Positions 45,120 to 54,314 are shown, counted from the stretch's first letter. The stretch: DNA of 64,000 nucleotides from Mucilaginibacter saanensis (GCF_014200575.1 NZ_JACHBZ010000008.1:62001-126000); one strand, 5' to 3'. The notes: a model not told the origin generated them from the letters alone. Made by a program: numbers and translations.

Positions 45120-46358
45120 ATGCAATATTTAGACGATGGTTCTGGCGAAGACGAATTAATCAGACTGTTGCTCAAAAGACAGTCCGAGCTTAATTCGTTA
45201 TTGGAAATTACGAGGGCCATTAATAAAAATACAGCCACTCCTATACTCATCCAAATGCTTGAGGTGATATTGCAGAGCTATTTGCAAGTAGGCAAACTTC
45301 GTTTTTTGATTGAAAAGGAAAACAAATTTGTCTGTATTTCCAAATACGGCGGCGATATGGAATCGTCAATGTTGCTGAACAGGGCTTGTAACAAATTAAG
45401 CAAGGTAAAATCACCCATATCCATATCTGACCATCAGGATCCGTTACTCAGTAAATACAACTACTTTATCCCCATATATCATAAAAGTAAAGCGCTGGCT
45501 TATGCCCTCATTGGCGACTTTAACACGTCGGGCGAGATGCTTAACAACGATCTGAATTTTATTCAGACGCTGATGAATGTGATTATCGTGGCGCTGGAAA
45601 ATAAAAAGCTATTTCGTGAACGCCTGCAATCAGAACGTTTTCAACGCGAAATGGAGCTGGCTGTTGAGGTGCAGAATATGCTGATCCCGTTAAGGATGCA
45701 CAAGGACGACGGCGTGGAGATTGGAGCCAAATACCTGCCTCATCAAAACATCGGCGGCGATTATTTTGATTTTATCCGGCTTAACGAGAACGAATTTTTG
45801 TGGTGCATTGCAGACGTATCAGGTAAGGGAGTATCCGCCGCTTTACTGATGGCAAATTTTCAGGCCAGTTTGCATGCGTGGGCCACGGTTGAGGACGACC
45901 TGACCAATATGATTGACAGGCTGAATAAAATTGTGTTGAGCAATACCAAGGGCGAACGCTTTATTACCCTTTTTCTGGCCCGTTATAACGAAAAGAAACG
46001 CAAGCTCAATTATATCAATGCGGGGCATAACCCCACCATTTTATATTCAGACGGTGAAGCTATGCCGCTTAAACTGGGCACTACCATGATTGGTGTTTTT
46101 GAAGAGTTGCCCTTTTTAAACGAGGGCGAAATAGATATGGAGCCCGGAAGCCTGATATTTAATTATACCGATGGGTTGATGGACTTTGAAACAACCAGCA
46201 CCAAGGTATGGAATGAAGATAAACTGCTTGATTTTGTAAAAGCCAATGGTCACCTATCGCCAGAAAGATTTAATGACGCCCTGCTTGATCATTTGAACCA
46301 GGTGTTTAAAAGTAAGCCCATTGATGATATTACACTGCTTACATTAAGGATATTTTAG
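45120..46358 (+). CDS. SpoIIE/RsbU-type PP2C phosphatase with GAF-like N-terminus
   Basis: 412 aa. Residues 20-165 look like a GAF domain; a coiled-coil linker (RLQSERFQREMELAVEVQNM) leads to the PP2C domain at 190-412: GGDYFDFI, WCIADVSGKGVSAALLMA, FLARY, and FNYTDGLMD contain the metal-binding aspartates. It probably dephosphorylates an anti-anti-sigma (STAS) protein in a partner-switching pathway. The STAS and kinase partners are not in the window. Confidence 0.9.
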   Translation: MQYLDDGSGEDELIRLLLKRQSELNSLLEITRAINKNTATPILIQMLEVILQSYLQVGKLRFLIEKENKFVCISKYGGDMESSMLLNRACNKLSKVKSPISISDHQDPLLSKYNYFIPIYHKSKALAYALIGDFNTSGEMLNNDLNFIQTLMNVIIVALENKKLFRERLQSERFQREMELAVEVQNMLIPLRMHKDDGVEIGAKYLPHQNIGGDYFDFIRLNENEFLWCIADVSGKGVSAALLMANFQASLHAWATVEDDLTNMIDRLNKIVLSNTKGERFITLFLARYNEKKRKLNYINAGHNPTILYSDGEAMPLKLGTTMIGVFEELPFLNEGEIDMEPGSLIFNYTDGLMDFETTSTKVWNEDKLLDFVKANGHLSPERFNDALLDHLNQVFKSKPIDDITLLTLRIF

Positions 46359-46436
46359 TGAGCGTATCATGTAGGTAGTATCGGGTATCAAAACAACTTC
46401 AATTTTTAACTCTTCAAGAAACTTGATACTAACTAC

Positions 46437-46465
46437 TTGGTACTAATCAACGTTTTTTATATTTG
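46437..46465 (+). promoter_or_regulatory. Predicted promoter of rnhB
   Basis: TTG (46437-46439), 18 nt, then TATATTTG (46458-46465), an exact match to the Bacteroidetes -7 consensus TAnnTTTG. Only 5 nt separate its last base from the rnhB ATG, so the transcript may be leaderless or nearly so. Confidence 0.6.
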
Positions 46466-46470
46466 TAATT

Positions 46471-47067
46471 ATGTTATTAGCCAGGTACCAGCATGAATTT
46501 ATTGAGGCAGGATGTGACGAAGCAGGACGCGGTTGCCTTGCCGGGCCGGTTTTTGCAGCGGCTGTAATACTCCCGGCTGATTTTAATCACCATTTACTTA
46601 ACGATTCTAAACAGGTATCTGAGGATGTACGTTACAGGTTGCGTGAAGAGATAGAGCAGCAAGCCATCGCTTTTGCCGTGGCATCTGTTGATAACCTTGA
46701 AATTGACGAGATCAATATTCTGAATGCCTCATTCCTGGCTATGCACCGGGCTATTGAAAAACTGAACCAGTTACCGCAGTTTTTAATTATTGATGGTAAC
46801 CGTTTTAAAAAATACCCCAACATACCCCATGAGTGTATTATTAAGGGCGATGGAAAGTATTTTAGCATAGCGGCGGCATCCATACTGGCCAAAACCTACC
46901 GTGATGATTATATGCTGCAAATTTCGGCCGAGCATCCGGAGTATGACTGGCATAGCAATAAAGGCTATCCCACTATTAAGCACCGCAATACGGTTTTAGA
47001 AATAGGTTACACCCCTTATCATCGCCGAACTTTCAGGGTGACCGACCCGCAGCTAAGTATTTTTTAA
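46471..47067 (+). CDS. rnhB: Ribonuclease HII
   Basis: 198 aa, usual size. [20 protein letters not shown] holds the first two acidic catalytic residues (D and E); FLIIDGNRF and [15 protein letters not shown] hold the next metal ligands. It cleaves RNA in RNA-DNA hybrids and removes misincorporated ribonucleotides. The ATG at 46471 gives the standard N-terminus and lies directly after the predicted promoter. Confidence 0.95.
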   Translation: MLLARYQHEFIEAGCDEAGRGCLAGPVFAAAVILPADFNHHLLNDSKQVSEDVRYRLREEIEQQAIAFAVASVDNLEIDEINILNASFLAMHRAIEKLNQLPQFLIIDGNRFKKYPNIPHECIIKGDGKYFSIAAASILAKTYRDDYMLQISAEHPEYDWHSNKGYPTIKHRNTVLEIGYTPYHRRTFRVTDPQLSIF

Positions 47068-47073
47068 AGATAC

Positions 47074-47104
47074 TTTGATTAAGGCTTTCAGGATGGTATT
47101 TTTG
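47074..47104 (+). promoter_or_regulatory. Predicted consensus promoter of the GT4 gene
   Basis: TTTG (47074-47077), exactly 19 nt, then TATTTTTG (47097-47104): a full match to the Bacteroidetes sigma-A consensus TTTG-N19-TAnnTTTG. The TTG start at 47124 follows after 19 nt. Confidence 0.7.
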
Positions 47105-47123
47105 CAGCTAACCAAACAACCAA

Positions 47124-48323
47124 TTGAAGATCCTTATTTTAACCCATCGAGTGCCATTTCCGCAAAATGGAGGCTATGCCATTGTGGTATGTAATACCAT
47201 AAAAGGTCTGGTAGCACTTGGGCATGAAATATCGTTGGTTGCGCTTAACGCTAAAAAATATAACGGCAGCACGCAGGAAACCATTGATGAGCTGCAGTCA
47301 AAAATAAATTATACTTCTTATAACATTGATATCAGCATATCCATGCTTGATGGGCTCACTAATTTATTCAGTAAAAAATCAAATGATATTGACAGGTATT
47401 TTGATGCCGGCTTTGAAAAATTGCTGATACGAGAGTTACGGCAAACAGACTATGATATTATTCAGTTTGAGGGTTTGTTTGTAACCCCTTACTTAGCGGC
47501 TATACGCAAGCATTCCAAAGCAAAGCTCATTTATCGTTCACATAATATTGAACACCAAGTATGGCAAAGGCTGGCCCAGCAAAAAAGCGACCTGTTTAAA
47601 AAATGGTATCTGCGTATGCTGGCCCGCCGGGTAAAGGATTATGAATTGCAGCAGTTAAATAAGGTTGATGCCATTGCTGTTTTTACTACCGAGGATAAGA
47701 ACACCATCCTGTCATTCGGTACCACCATTCCGGTTGAGATAATTCCGGTAGGTATTGATCTTACACAGTACAGGCCTGATTTTAGCAAAACAGAGTTCCC
47801 GAGCCTGTTTTTCCTGGGATCGCTGGACTGGCTGCCCAATCGCGAGGGTATTGAATGGTTTATTGACAATTTTCATAAAGACCTTACTGACGGCGACCTG
47901 CGCGTAAAGTTTTACGTTGCCGGCCACAACATACCCGAAGGTTTTGATGATTATGAGGTAATGGGCAAAATATTTATCCAGGGCGAAGTGGATGATGCTT
48001 TTGAATTTGTGAACAGTAAAGCTATTATGATTGTGCCGCTTTTATCGGGCGGGGGTATGCGCGTAAAAATAGTAGAGGGCATGGCTATGCAAAAATGTAT
48101 CATATCAACATCGCTTGGTGCCGAGGGTATTAATTTTGAAAACGGTAAAAATATTATAATAGCTAATAACCAGGAGGAGTTTTATGAAGCCATTGAACGC
48201 TGTATCACCGACGAGGATCATTGCCGTTCAATTGGTATTAATGCCCGTAAACTGGTTGAAGAGCAGCATGATGTAAATACCGTTGCTCAGGATTTAGCCG
48301 GGTTTTACAGCAGACTGAGCTAA
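47124..48323 (+). CDS. GT4-type glycosyltransferase (family 1/4, GT-B fold)
   Basis: 399 aa, starting at TTG (47124), where the GT-B N-terminus begins ([20 protein letters not shown]). [25 protein letters not shown] and [20 protein letters not shown] are typical of retaining GT4 enzymes; the last block carries the sugar-nucleotide E(x7)E-type region. Soluble, acting at the cytoplasmic face. Its acceptor is likely a lipid-linked glycan, but nothing adjacent specifies it. Confidence 0.88.
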   Translation: MKILILTHRVPFPQNGGYAIVVCNTIKGLVALGHEISLVALNAKKYNGSTQETIDELQSKINYTSYNIDISISMLDGLTNLFSKKSNDIDRYFDAGFEKLLIRELRQTDYDIIQFEGLFVTPYLAAIRKHSKAKLIYRSHNIEHQVWQRLAQQKSDLFKKWYLRMLARRVKDYELQQLNKVDAIAVFTTEDKNTILSFGTTIPVEIIPVGIDLTQYRPDFSKTEFPSLFFLGSLDWLPNREGIEWFIDNFHKDLTDGDLRVKFYVAGHNIPEGFDDYEVMGKIFIQGEVDDAFEFVNSKAIMIVPLLSGGGMRVKIVEGMAMQKCIISTSLGAEGINFENGKNIIIANNQEEFYEAIERCITDEDHCRSIGINARKLVEEQHDVNTVAQDLAGFYSRLS

Positions 48324-48517
48324 GGCACATTATCTCCATTTTTTGGGCAGAAACTAAAGGCTGTTCCATCGTTACTAATTTCCCGTTCCCCGCCACAATT
48401 CCCGTCAGAATAATTACTTTTGCGCCAATACACGTTGACGATGGAGTGGTAATGAACTGTGATTTAAGATCAATAATTCATGATAGCCTCATTGCCGTTA
48501 AAAAACTGATCGCGATA

Positions 48518-49600
48518 ATGAAAAACACGGCCTTAACCGATATACATGTTAAAATTGGCGCTAAAATGGTGCCATTTGCAGGCTACAATATGCCTGTGCA
48601 ATACGTGGGTATAAATGCAGAACACGAAACCGTACGCAAGGCGGTTGGTGTATTTGATGTAAGCCACATGGGCGAATTTATTTTAAAAGGCGACCATGCC
48701 CTTGACCTTATACAAAGGGTTACCAGTAATGATGCTGCTAAATTATATGATGGCAAGGTGCAATACTCTTGCCTGCCTAATGAGGACGGTGGCATTGTTG
48801 ACGATTTGCTGGTTTATCGTATAGACGAAAAAACGTATATGCTGGTGGTTAACGCATCAAACATTGAAAAAGACTGGAACTGGATATCAAAATACAATAC
48901 CCAGGGTGTTGATATGAAAAACATATCAGACCGCACCTCGTTGCTGGCTATACAAGGCCCTAAAGCGGCCGAGGCTTTGCAAAGTCTTACCGATGTTGAC
49001 CTGGTATCAATGGAGTACTATACCTTTAACAAAGGGAAGTTTGCCGGTGTTGATAATGTGATAATATCTGCTACAGGTTATACCGGTGCGGGTGGTTTTG
49101 AGATCTACTTTGAAAACCAATACGCCGAACAGATCTGGGAAGCTATTTTTAAAGCAGGCGAGCCATTTGGCATTAAGCCAATTGGTTTGGGTGCCCGTGA
49201 TACCCTGCGCCTGGAAATGGGTTTTTGCCTGTACGGCAATGATATTGATGATGCTACTTCACCATTAGAAGCCGGCCTGGGCTGGGTGACTAAATTTAAT
49301 AAAGCCTTTACCAATGCCGAGGCCTTACAGCAGCAGAAACAAGCTGGCCTGAGCCGTAAGCTGGTAGGTTTTGAAATGATTGATCGTGGTATTCCGCGTC
49401 ATGATTATCCTATTGTTGATGCCGATGGCAACATTATAGGCAAGGTAACTTCCGGAACGCAATCACCATCGTTACAAAAAGCAATAGGAATGGGTTATGT
49501 GAACACGGAGTTTGCCAAAGAAGGGGCAGAAATATATATCAGCATCAGAGATAATAAAGTGAAGGCTAAAATTGTAAAACCACCTTTTTATAAGGCTTAG
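48518..49600 (+). CDS. gcvT: Aminomethyltransferase, glycine cleavage T protein
   Basis: 360 aa from the ATG at 48518 ([20 protein letters not shown]), the normal start; the upstream ATG at 48446 would add 24 non-conserved residues. [10 protein letters not shown], the folate-site Asp region [15 protein letters not shown], and [11 protein letters not shown] are the family markers. It transfers the aminomethyl carbon to tetrahydrofolate in glycine cleavage. gcvH and gcvP are not adjacent. Its stop codon abuts an inverted GC-rich repeat. Confidence 0.94.
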   Translation: MKNTALTDIHVKIGAKMVPFAGYNMPVQYVGINAEHETVRKAVGVFDVSHMGEFILKGDHALDLIQRVTSNDAAKLYDGKVQYSCLPNEDGGIVDDLLVYRIDEKTYMLVVNASNIEKDWNWISKYNTQGVDMKNISDRTSLLAIQGPKAAEALQSLTDVDLVSMEYYTFNKGKFAGVDNVIISATGYTGAGGFEIYFENQYAEQIWEAIFKAGEPFGIKPIGLGARDTLRLEMGFCLYGNDIDDATSPLEAGLGWVTKFNKAFTNAEALQQQKQAGLSRKLVGFEMIDRGIPRHDYPIVDADGNIIGKVTSGTQSPSLQKAIGMGYVNTEFAKEGAEIYISIRDNKVKAKIVKPPFYKA

Positions 49601-49623
49601 CCCCCTAACCCCCTGAAGGGGGA
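49600..49623. repeat. GC-rich repeat, left copy of the gcvT/comB inverted pair
   Basis: 24 bp: G, CCCCC, TAA, then the core CCCCCTGAAGGGGG and A. It starts on the last base of the gcvT stop codon. Its reverse complement occurs at 49688-49711 with 21 of 24 positions identical, so the transcript could form a long stem enclosing the comB start codon. Confidence 0.9.
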
Positions 49624-49661
49624 ACTATAAATAATAGTTTCACTTTAATTATTAAAAAAGC

Positions 49662-50414
49662 ATGTCTAGAAATATTGATAACCAAACTCCCCCTTCAGGG
49701 GGCCGGGGGGCACACGTTTGCCTCACACCGGCGTTGCTGCCGCTTTATAATGTAGAGGAATACATTGTAGTGATCATTGATATTTTCAGGGCAACTTCAT
49801 CTATATGTTATGGTATCGAAAACGGCGCCGAGGCTATTATCCCGGTATCGCAGGTGGAGGAATGTTCTGCATATAGAGAGAAAGGGCTGGATTACCTGCT
49901 GGCAGCCGAACGCGACGGAAAAGTAGTTGACGGGTTTGATTTTGGCAACTCACCATTCTCATATACTGCCGAAAAAGTGGCTGGTAAAACCATTGCACTT
50001 ACTACCACCAATGGTACGCATGCGTTGCACTTATCACGCAGTGCAAAAAAGATAGTTATTGGTTCGTTTTTAAACCTTACGGCGGTAAGCAACTGGTTAA
50101 AAACACAAAACGAAAACATATTGCTGGTATGCGCCGGCTGGAAAAATAACTTTAACCTGGAAGATACCCTTTTTGCAGGCGCCGTAATTGAACAGCTAAA
50201 AACCGAGGGCTTTGTGCTTGACGATGCGGCCATTGGCGCTAATGATCTTTTTCAGCTGGGTAAGGATGATATTAACCAGTATCTTAAAAAAACATCACAC
50301 GGCGAGCGGATGAAAAAACTGGGTATCGAAAACGACATAACCTTTTGCCTGCAGGTTGATATTACAACCGCAATCCCTGTACTACAGGGAGAGCGGTTGG
50401 TGAAATTGGTTTAG
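49662..50414 (+). CDS. comB: 2-phosphosulfolactate phosphatase family (ComB)
   Basis: 250 aa. VCLTPALLPLYN, VVIIDIFRATSSICYGIENG and AAERDGKVVDGFDFGNSPF are the ComB signatures, with TTNGTHALH as the active-site segment. It hydrolyses 2-phosphosulfolactate in coenzyme-M/sulfolactate metabolism; the role in Bacteroidetes is unclear. The conserved domain starts at residue 19. Residues 10-17 (PPSGGRGA) are encoded by the second repeat copy, and no start codon lies between repeat and domain, so the repeat must be translated. Confidence 0.9.
   Translation: MSRNIDNQTPPSGGRGAHVCLTPALLPLYNVEEYIVVIIDIFRATSSICYGIENGAEAIIPVSQVEECSAYREKGLDYLLAAERDGKVVDGFDFGNSPFSYTAEKVAGKTIALTTTNGTHALHLSRSAKKIVIGSFLNLTAVSNWLKTQNENILLVCAGWKNNFNLEDTLFAGAVIEQLKTEGFVLDDAAIGANDLFQLGKDDINQYLKKTSHGERMKKLGIENDITFCLQVDITTAIPVLQGERLVKLV
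49688..49711. repeat. GC-rich repeat, right copy inside the comB coding region
   Basis: 24 bp, the reverse complement of 49600-49623 except for three central positions (TAA versus CGG). It lies within codons 9-17 of comB and is read through in frame. Confidence 0.9.
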
Positions 50415-50448
50415 GTAAGATTCATTTTAGTATATAAAATAACAAAGA

Positions 50449-50541
50449 TGTCATTGCGAGCGTAGCGTGGCAATCGCGAACTTTACAGAGCGAGCATATA
50501 CGGTTCGCGATTGCTTCGTCGTTCCTCCAGCAGCAATGACA
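50449..50541. repeat. Palindromic repeat of the TGTCATTGCGAG type
   Basis: About 93 bp: TGTCATTGCGAGCGTAGCGT and GGCAATCGCGAAC at the left; GTTCGCGATTGC and GCAATGACA at the right. It lies between the convergent comB and DUF4349 genes and could form a long hairpin acting as a shared terminator. The sequence differs from the TTCAGGATGACA family elsewhere in the window. Confidence 0.8.
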
Positions 50542-50548
50542 TGTGGCA

Positions 50549-51466
50549 TTACTCAGGACTTGTTGCCGCCCTTCTTCTCCTCCGGAGTTTAAACAGCCAG
50601 CCAGCAATTATTACCATGATAACCAATGGCCACAGAGCAACTAATCCGAAAAACAGGTTCTGTAAAAAGCTCCAGCCCTCAACAATAGCCCCTTTAAATT
50701 TATAGCCGGCACCGGTACCTTTGTCTGCCTTTTCAACATGTTGTGTATAAAAGGTGATATCCAGTGAGCTATAGGCAACCTGTTTGTTGAGGTAATTCAA
50801 CTGTCCCTGGGTCGATTCGATGTCGCTTCGTATCTCGGTAAGCTTGTTTTCGATTTCCAGCAGGTCCGAAATTTTCGAGCCTTTTTTTAACAGATCAAGG
50901 TATCGGTTCTCTAATATTTTTTTATTATCCAACCGGGTTTTTACATCAATGTAGCGGGTAGTAACGTCGGTTATGGAAATATTCTTGGAGTCGATCTTAT
51001 CTGCCGATGCTGAAACAGAGTCAACCAGGAAATCAAAGTATTTTGCCGGGATGCTTATTTTTAAATTATACTCTTTGCGGTTTACATCGCTATTGGTTGA
51101 TTGGTTATCTTCGTCAACATAGCCGCCGTATTTTTTAAGCGATTGGAGGATTCTTTTGCGGGTGGCATTAACGTTGCTGGTTTCAAATTCAATCGTCCCG
51201 TTTTTAACAATCTTTTTAGAGGTATCGCGAACGGCTGTTCCGGCGTTGTTTGTGTAGCCATTAACCCTTGCATCGGCATTGCCAGCAGGTTCGGCAACGG
51301 CATATTCCTGTGCCATCGGAGCATTCTTTTCCAATGCCTCGTTGTCTGGCTTTACAGCGGGTGGGGCAAATGAAACATCTACTGTTTTGAGCTTGTACTC
51401 ATTGGATTTGTTTCCGCAGGCCGAAATGGTCAGCAGAAGGGCAAAAGAGATAAGATAAGTTTTCAT
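50549..51466 (-). CDS. DUF4349 lipoprotein
   Basis: 305 aa. Signal with lipobox TISAC (Cys17). After a low-complexity stretch comes DUF4349: VKNGTIEFETSNVNATRKRI, a coiled-coil around residues 175-240 (EIENKLTEIRSDIESTQGQL) and a C-terminal membrane helix (LVALWPLVIMVIIAGWLF) with a basic end. Function unknown; an envelope role is likely. Being both lipidated and C-terminally anchored is typical of this family. Confidence 0.87.
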   Translation of the reverse strand: MKTYLISFALLLTISACGNKSNEYKLKTVDVSFAPPAVKPDNEALEKNAPMAQEYAVAEPAGNADARVNGYTNNAGTAVRDTSKKIVKNGTIEFETSNVNATRKRILQSLKKYGGYVDEDNQSTNSDVNRKEYNLKISIPAKYFDFLVDSVSASADKIDSKNISITDVTTRYIDVKTRLDNKKILENRYLDLLKKGSKISDLLEIENKLTEIRSDIESTQGQLNYLNKQVAYSSLDITFYTQHVEKADKGTGAGYKFKGAIVEGWSFLQNLFFGLVALWPLVIMVIIAGWLFKLRRRRRAATSPE

Positions 51467-51587
51467 AATAAGGCAAATTAGTTATACGTTATAAACGAGT
51501 TTTGCCTTATTAAATTGTGTATTTTTAAATTAAACAAAATTATATTTTGTTTAATTGTTTTGTTTGAAATATAATTTTAAAAAGGCG

Positions 51588-51914
51588 CTACTTCAGTTTC
51601 TCATTGTTCTTGTGCCGGTCGGCGTCACGGATGCTTTTCTTTTCCATATTCTTTTCCAGTGCATCCGTGAGGTCAATTCCGGTTTGGTTAGCCAGGCATA
51701 TCAAAACAAACAGCACATCGGCCATTTCATCAGCAAGGTTAACTTCTGTGTCCGATTTTTTGAATGACTGCTCTCCATACTGCCTCGCCATAATGCGGGC
51801 TACCTCACCCACTTCCTCCATCAAAATGGCAGTATTTGTAAGTTCATTAAAATACCGGATACCCATGGTTTTTATCCACTTATCAACAAGATGCTGCGCT
51901 TCCTTAATTTCCAT
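51588..51914 (-). CDS. MazG-like nucleotide pyrophosphohydrolase
   Basis: 108 aa, a single all-alpha NTP-PPase domain. Metal ligands are in ILMEEVGEVARIMAR (ExxE) and NLADEMADVLFVLICLAN (ExxD). Such short MazG-like proteins (RS21-C6/iMazG group) hydrolyse nucleoside triphosphates to monophosphates, cleaning noncanonical nucleotides. It ends 71 codons short of full-length MazG because only one domain is present. The dtd and GxxExxY genes precede it on the same strand. Confidence 0.88.
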   Translation of the reverse strand: MEIKEAQHLVDKWIKTMGIRYFNELTNTAILMEEVGEVARIMARQYGEQSFKKSDTEVNLADEMADVLFVLICLANQTGIDLTDALEKNMEKKSIRDADRHKNNEKLK

Positions 51915-51924
51915 ATTTTTTTTT

Positions 51925-51960
51925 CACTAATTACACGAATTTTATCGAATTACACGAATT
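51925..51960. repeat. ACACGAATT-type repeat flanking the GxxExxY gene
   Basis: Two tandem units of AATTACACGAATT within CACTAATTACACGAATTT...; similar sequence in inverted orientation is found at 52412-52455 on the other side of the GxxExxY gene. Related copies lie at 52890-52924 and 53010-53027. Confidence 0.65.
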
Positions 51961-51994
51961 AACCGGTTTTTGCCCGGTTTTTAATGTGGGGATA

Positions 51995-52369
51995 TTAGAA
52001 TATCAATCTTTGATAGTTTAAAGATGGCGCCCCGAAATTTATCACTATTCCTAAGCGGAGCCCGGAGGCCTTAAGGTAATTTAGTGTTTGTTTAATGTGA
52101 GGTTCGCCAATATAGTTGCCGATTTTTATTTCCAGAATTATGCTGTCGTAAACAACAAAATCGGCTACGAAAAAATGCTTAAGCTTTTGCTCCTTATAAG
52201 TTATCGTATATGGTTTTTCACGAACAAATGAAATCCCTGATTTAATAAGCTGAAATTCAAGGACATCTTTATAAACAGCTTCTTTAAACCCGTGCCCTAA
52301 TATTTTGTGCACTTCAAAACACGCCCCAATTATTTTATAAGATTCTTCTTTAAAAAAGATTTCAGTCAT
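51995..52369 (-). CDS. GxxExxY protein (PD-(D/E)XK-like fold)
   Basis: 124 aa. The name-giving motif is GHGFKEAVY (G..E..Y), followed by FVADFVVYDSIILEIK, which resembles the D...ExK nuclease core. KQTLNYLKASGLRLGIVINF is the conserved C-terminal part. Function unproven. These genes often sit inside repeat-like inserts, including 23S rRNA intervening sequences; here it lies between inverted ACGAATT repeats, and may have arrived as a small cassette. Confidence 0.85.
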   Translation of the reverse strand: MTEIFFKEESYKIIGACFEVHKILGHGFKEAVYKDVLEFQLIKSGISFVREKPYTITYKEQKLKHFFVADFVVYDSIILEIKIGNYIGEPHIKQTLNYLKASGLRLGIVINFGAPSLNYQRLIF

Positions 52370-52411
52370 AAAAGAGATGATATAAAAATTAATTGATGTT
52401 CCCTGCTTGGT

Positions 52412-52455
52412 TTCGTGAAATTCGATTTCATTCGCGAATTTTCGTGTCCATAATT
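52412..52455. repeat. ACGAATT-type repeat, inverted copy overlapping the dtd 3' end
   Basis: Inverted relative to 51925-51960 (contains TTCGTGAAATTCGATTTC and CGAATTTTCGTGTCC). It overlaps the last codons and stop of dtd (52428). Confidence 0.6.
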
Positions 52456-52880
52456 ATTGTGACAGGGCCATCATTTACGAGGCTTATCTTCATGTCTGCT
52501 CCAAAAATGCCGGTTGCTATTTTTTTACCTGTCAGGTTTTGCAGGGCTATTATCATCTGTTTATACAGAGGTATGGCCTTGTCGGGTTTTGCAGCTCGGA
52601 TAAACGACGGGCGGTTGCCTTTTTTGGTTTGCGCAAACAGCGTAAACTGCGATATCAGCAAAATATTCCCGTCAACATCGGCCAGGGCTTTGTTCATCAG
52701 TCCGTTTTCATCACTAAAAACCCGCATTGCGGCAATTTTGTTGGCCAGCCAGTTCAGGTCGTCATCGGTATCGGCTTCTTCAATACCCAGTAATACCAGG
52801 AAACCGGTTTTTATTTCGCCGGTTGTTTTGTCATCAACCCGGCAGCTTGCTTCAGAAACACGTTGTAGTACAGCCCTCAT
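52428..52880 (-). CDS. dtd: D-aminoacyl-tRNA deacylase
   Basis: 150 aa, full length. MRAVLQRVSEASCRV start, the active-site SQFTLFAQTKKGNRPSF block and the C-terminal NDGPVTIIMDTK with the Gly-cisPro motif are intact. It removes D-amino acids (and glycine from tRNA-Ala) from mischarged tRNAs. The final residues are encoded inside an ACGAATT repeat, but the length is normal. A 177-aa ORF on the opposite strand is a shadow. Confidence 0.93.
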   Translation of the reverse strand: MRAVLQRVSEASCRVDDKTTGEIKTGFLVLLGIEEADTDDDLNWLANKIAAMRVFSDENGLMNKALADVDGNILLISQFTLFAQTKKGNRPSFIRAAKPDKAIPLYKQMIIALQNLTGKKIATGIFGADMKISLVNDGPVTIIMDTKIRE

Positions 52881-53078
52881 AATATGGATACTAATTACAC
52901 TAATAGAAACGAATTTTACGAATTAAAGTAAATATTGGCGCGAATAATCATTACAATGTAGAAAAGAGTTGTCACCAATAGCTTAGCCGGAGCGCCCGTT
53001 CGGATTAAATTAGTGAATTCGTGTCTATTTTGTTAAGTTCGCAACCGCTATTATTTTTTTAATTAATAGGGATAAAAG

Positions 53079-54314
53079 ATGACAAATAAAAGAGGCTTTA
53101 CCACTACCATTTTACATGCCGACCGTTTAGGTAAACCAGAGCATGGCTCACTACATAAACCCATACATACTTCTGTAACTTATGGGCACGAGGATGTTCA
53201 GGACCTGGTTGATATTTTTCAGAACAAGAAAAAAGGCTATGCTTACTCACGTCAGGGCAACCCAACGGTTACCGCGCTGGAGCAAAAGGTAACCAATATG
53301 GAAAAAGGATTATCGTCCATCGCTTTTTCAACCGGTATGGCGGCAATTTCGGCAACGGTAATGGCTCTTATTAAACATGGCGATCATATTGTTGCCAGCT
53401 CATTTTTATTTGGTAATACCCGCAGTATATTTCAAACCTATATTGATATGGGCCTGGATATTACTTTTGTTGACGCTACCGATGTTGAAAACGTACGCAA
53501 CGAAATTAAGGCCAGCACCAAAATGGTTTTTGTGGAAACTATTGCCAACCCGGCTACTCAAGTAGCAGATTTGGAAGGTATCGGCGAACTTTGCCAGCAA
53601 AAGGGCCTTATATATATGGTTGATAATACCATGACCTCGCCTTACCTTTTTAACCCGATTGATGTTAAGGCAAGCTTGGTAATTAACTCCCTAACCAAAT
53701 ACATTGGCGGCCATGGCGACGCCTTGGGCGGTAGTGTTACCGATACCGGTTTGTTTAACTGGGCGGTTTATCCCAATATTTTTGAAACGTTTAAAAAACA
53801 GGTAAAGCCTGAAACGCTTGGCCTTACCCAGATCCGCAAAAAAGGACTGAGGGATTCTGGTGGTACTTTATCGCCAGAGGCTGCGCATACGATCTCTGTT
53901 GGCGCCGAAACACTGGCCCTGCGTTTGGAGCGCGCCTGCAACAATGCGTTTGAACTGGCTAAGTTTTTTGAATGCCACCCCATGATCAAGAACGTATTTT
54001 ATCCGGGTATCAGCAGTCACCAGCAGCATGAAAGGGCAGGCAAACTGTTCAAAAAGTTTGGTGGTTTAATGAGCATTGAACTGGATGAAAGTATTGATTG
54101 CCTTGCTTTTTTAAATAAATTAAAACTGGTTGTAAAATCAAGTAACCTGGGCGATACCCGTACCCTGGCTATCCCGGTTGCGCAAACTATATTTTTTGAG
54201 CTGGGTGCAGAAAGGCGTGCCGAAATGGGCATCCCGGAAACCATGATCCGCTTGTCAATAGGTATCGAAGACTTGGAAGACCTGATGGCTGACTTTAAAG
54301 CTGCCCTGGATTAA
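53079..54314 (+). CDS. Cys/Met-metabolism PLP enzyme (cystathionine gamma-synthase/lyase family)
   Basis: 411 aa. The family opens FTTTILHADRLGKPEHGSLH; YSRQGNPTVTALEQKV, FSTGMAAISA, and the PLP lysine in INSLTKYIGGHGD are clear, as is SSNLGDTRTLAIPVA near the C-terminus. It acts in methionine/cysteine synthesis or sulfur amino acid breakdown; metB, metZ and mgl cannot be told apart safely by eye. It precedes the unknown 348-aa gene by 46 bp. Confidence 0.88.
   Translation: MTNKRGFTTTILHADRLGKPEHGSLHKPIHTSVTYGHEDVQDLVDIFQNKKKGYAYSRQGNPTVTALEQKVTNMEKGLSSIAFSTGMAAISATVMALIKHGDHIVASSFLFGNTRSIFQTYIDMGLDITFVDATDVENVRNEIKASTKMVFVETIANPATQVADLEGIGELCQQKGLIYMVDNTMTSPYLFNPIDVKASLVINSLTKYIGGHGDALGGSVTDTGLFNWAVYPNIFETFKKQVKPETLGLTQIRKKGLRDSGGTLSPEAAHTISVGAETLALRLERACNNAFELAKFFECHPMIKNVFYPGISSHQQHERAGKLFKKFGGLMSIELDESIDCLAFLNKLKLVVKSSNLGDTRTLAIPVAQTIFFELGAERRAEMGIPETMIRLSIGIEDLEDLMADFKAALD

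Noticed and set aside
46371..46448. Inverted repeat GTATCGGGTATCAA / TTGATACTAACTAC upstream of rnhB
   Set aside because: Imperfect, with a long AT-rich loop and no T run; could be a weak terminator of the phosphatase gene but support is thin.
48324..48517. Glycine riboswitch upstream of gcvT
   Set aside because: No glycine-aptamer-like core was recognisable, and the gap is too short for a tandem aptamer.
52393..52926. 177-aa ORF on the plus strand
   Set aside because: It runs antisense to dtd and its translation has no recognisable features; dtd is fully conserved.
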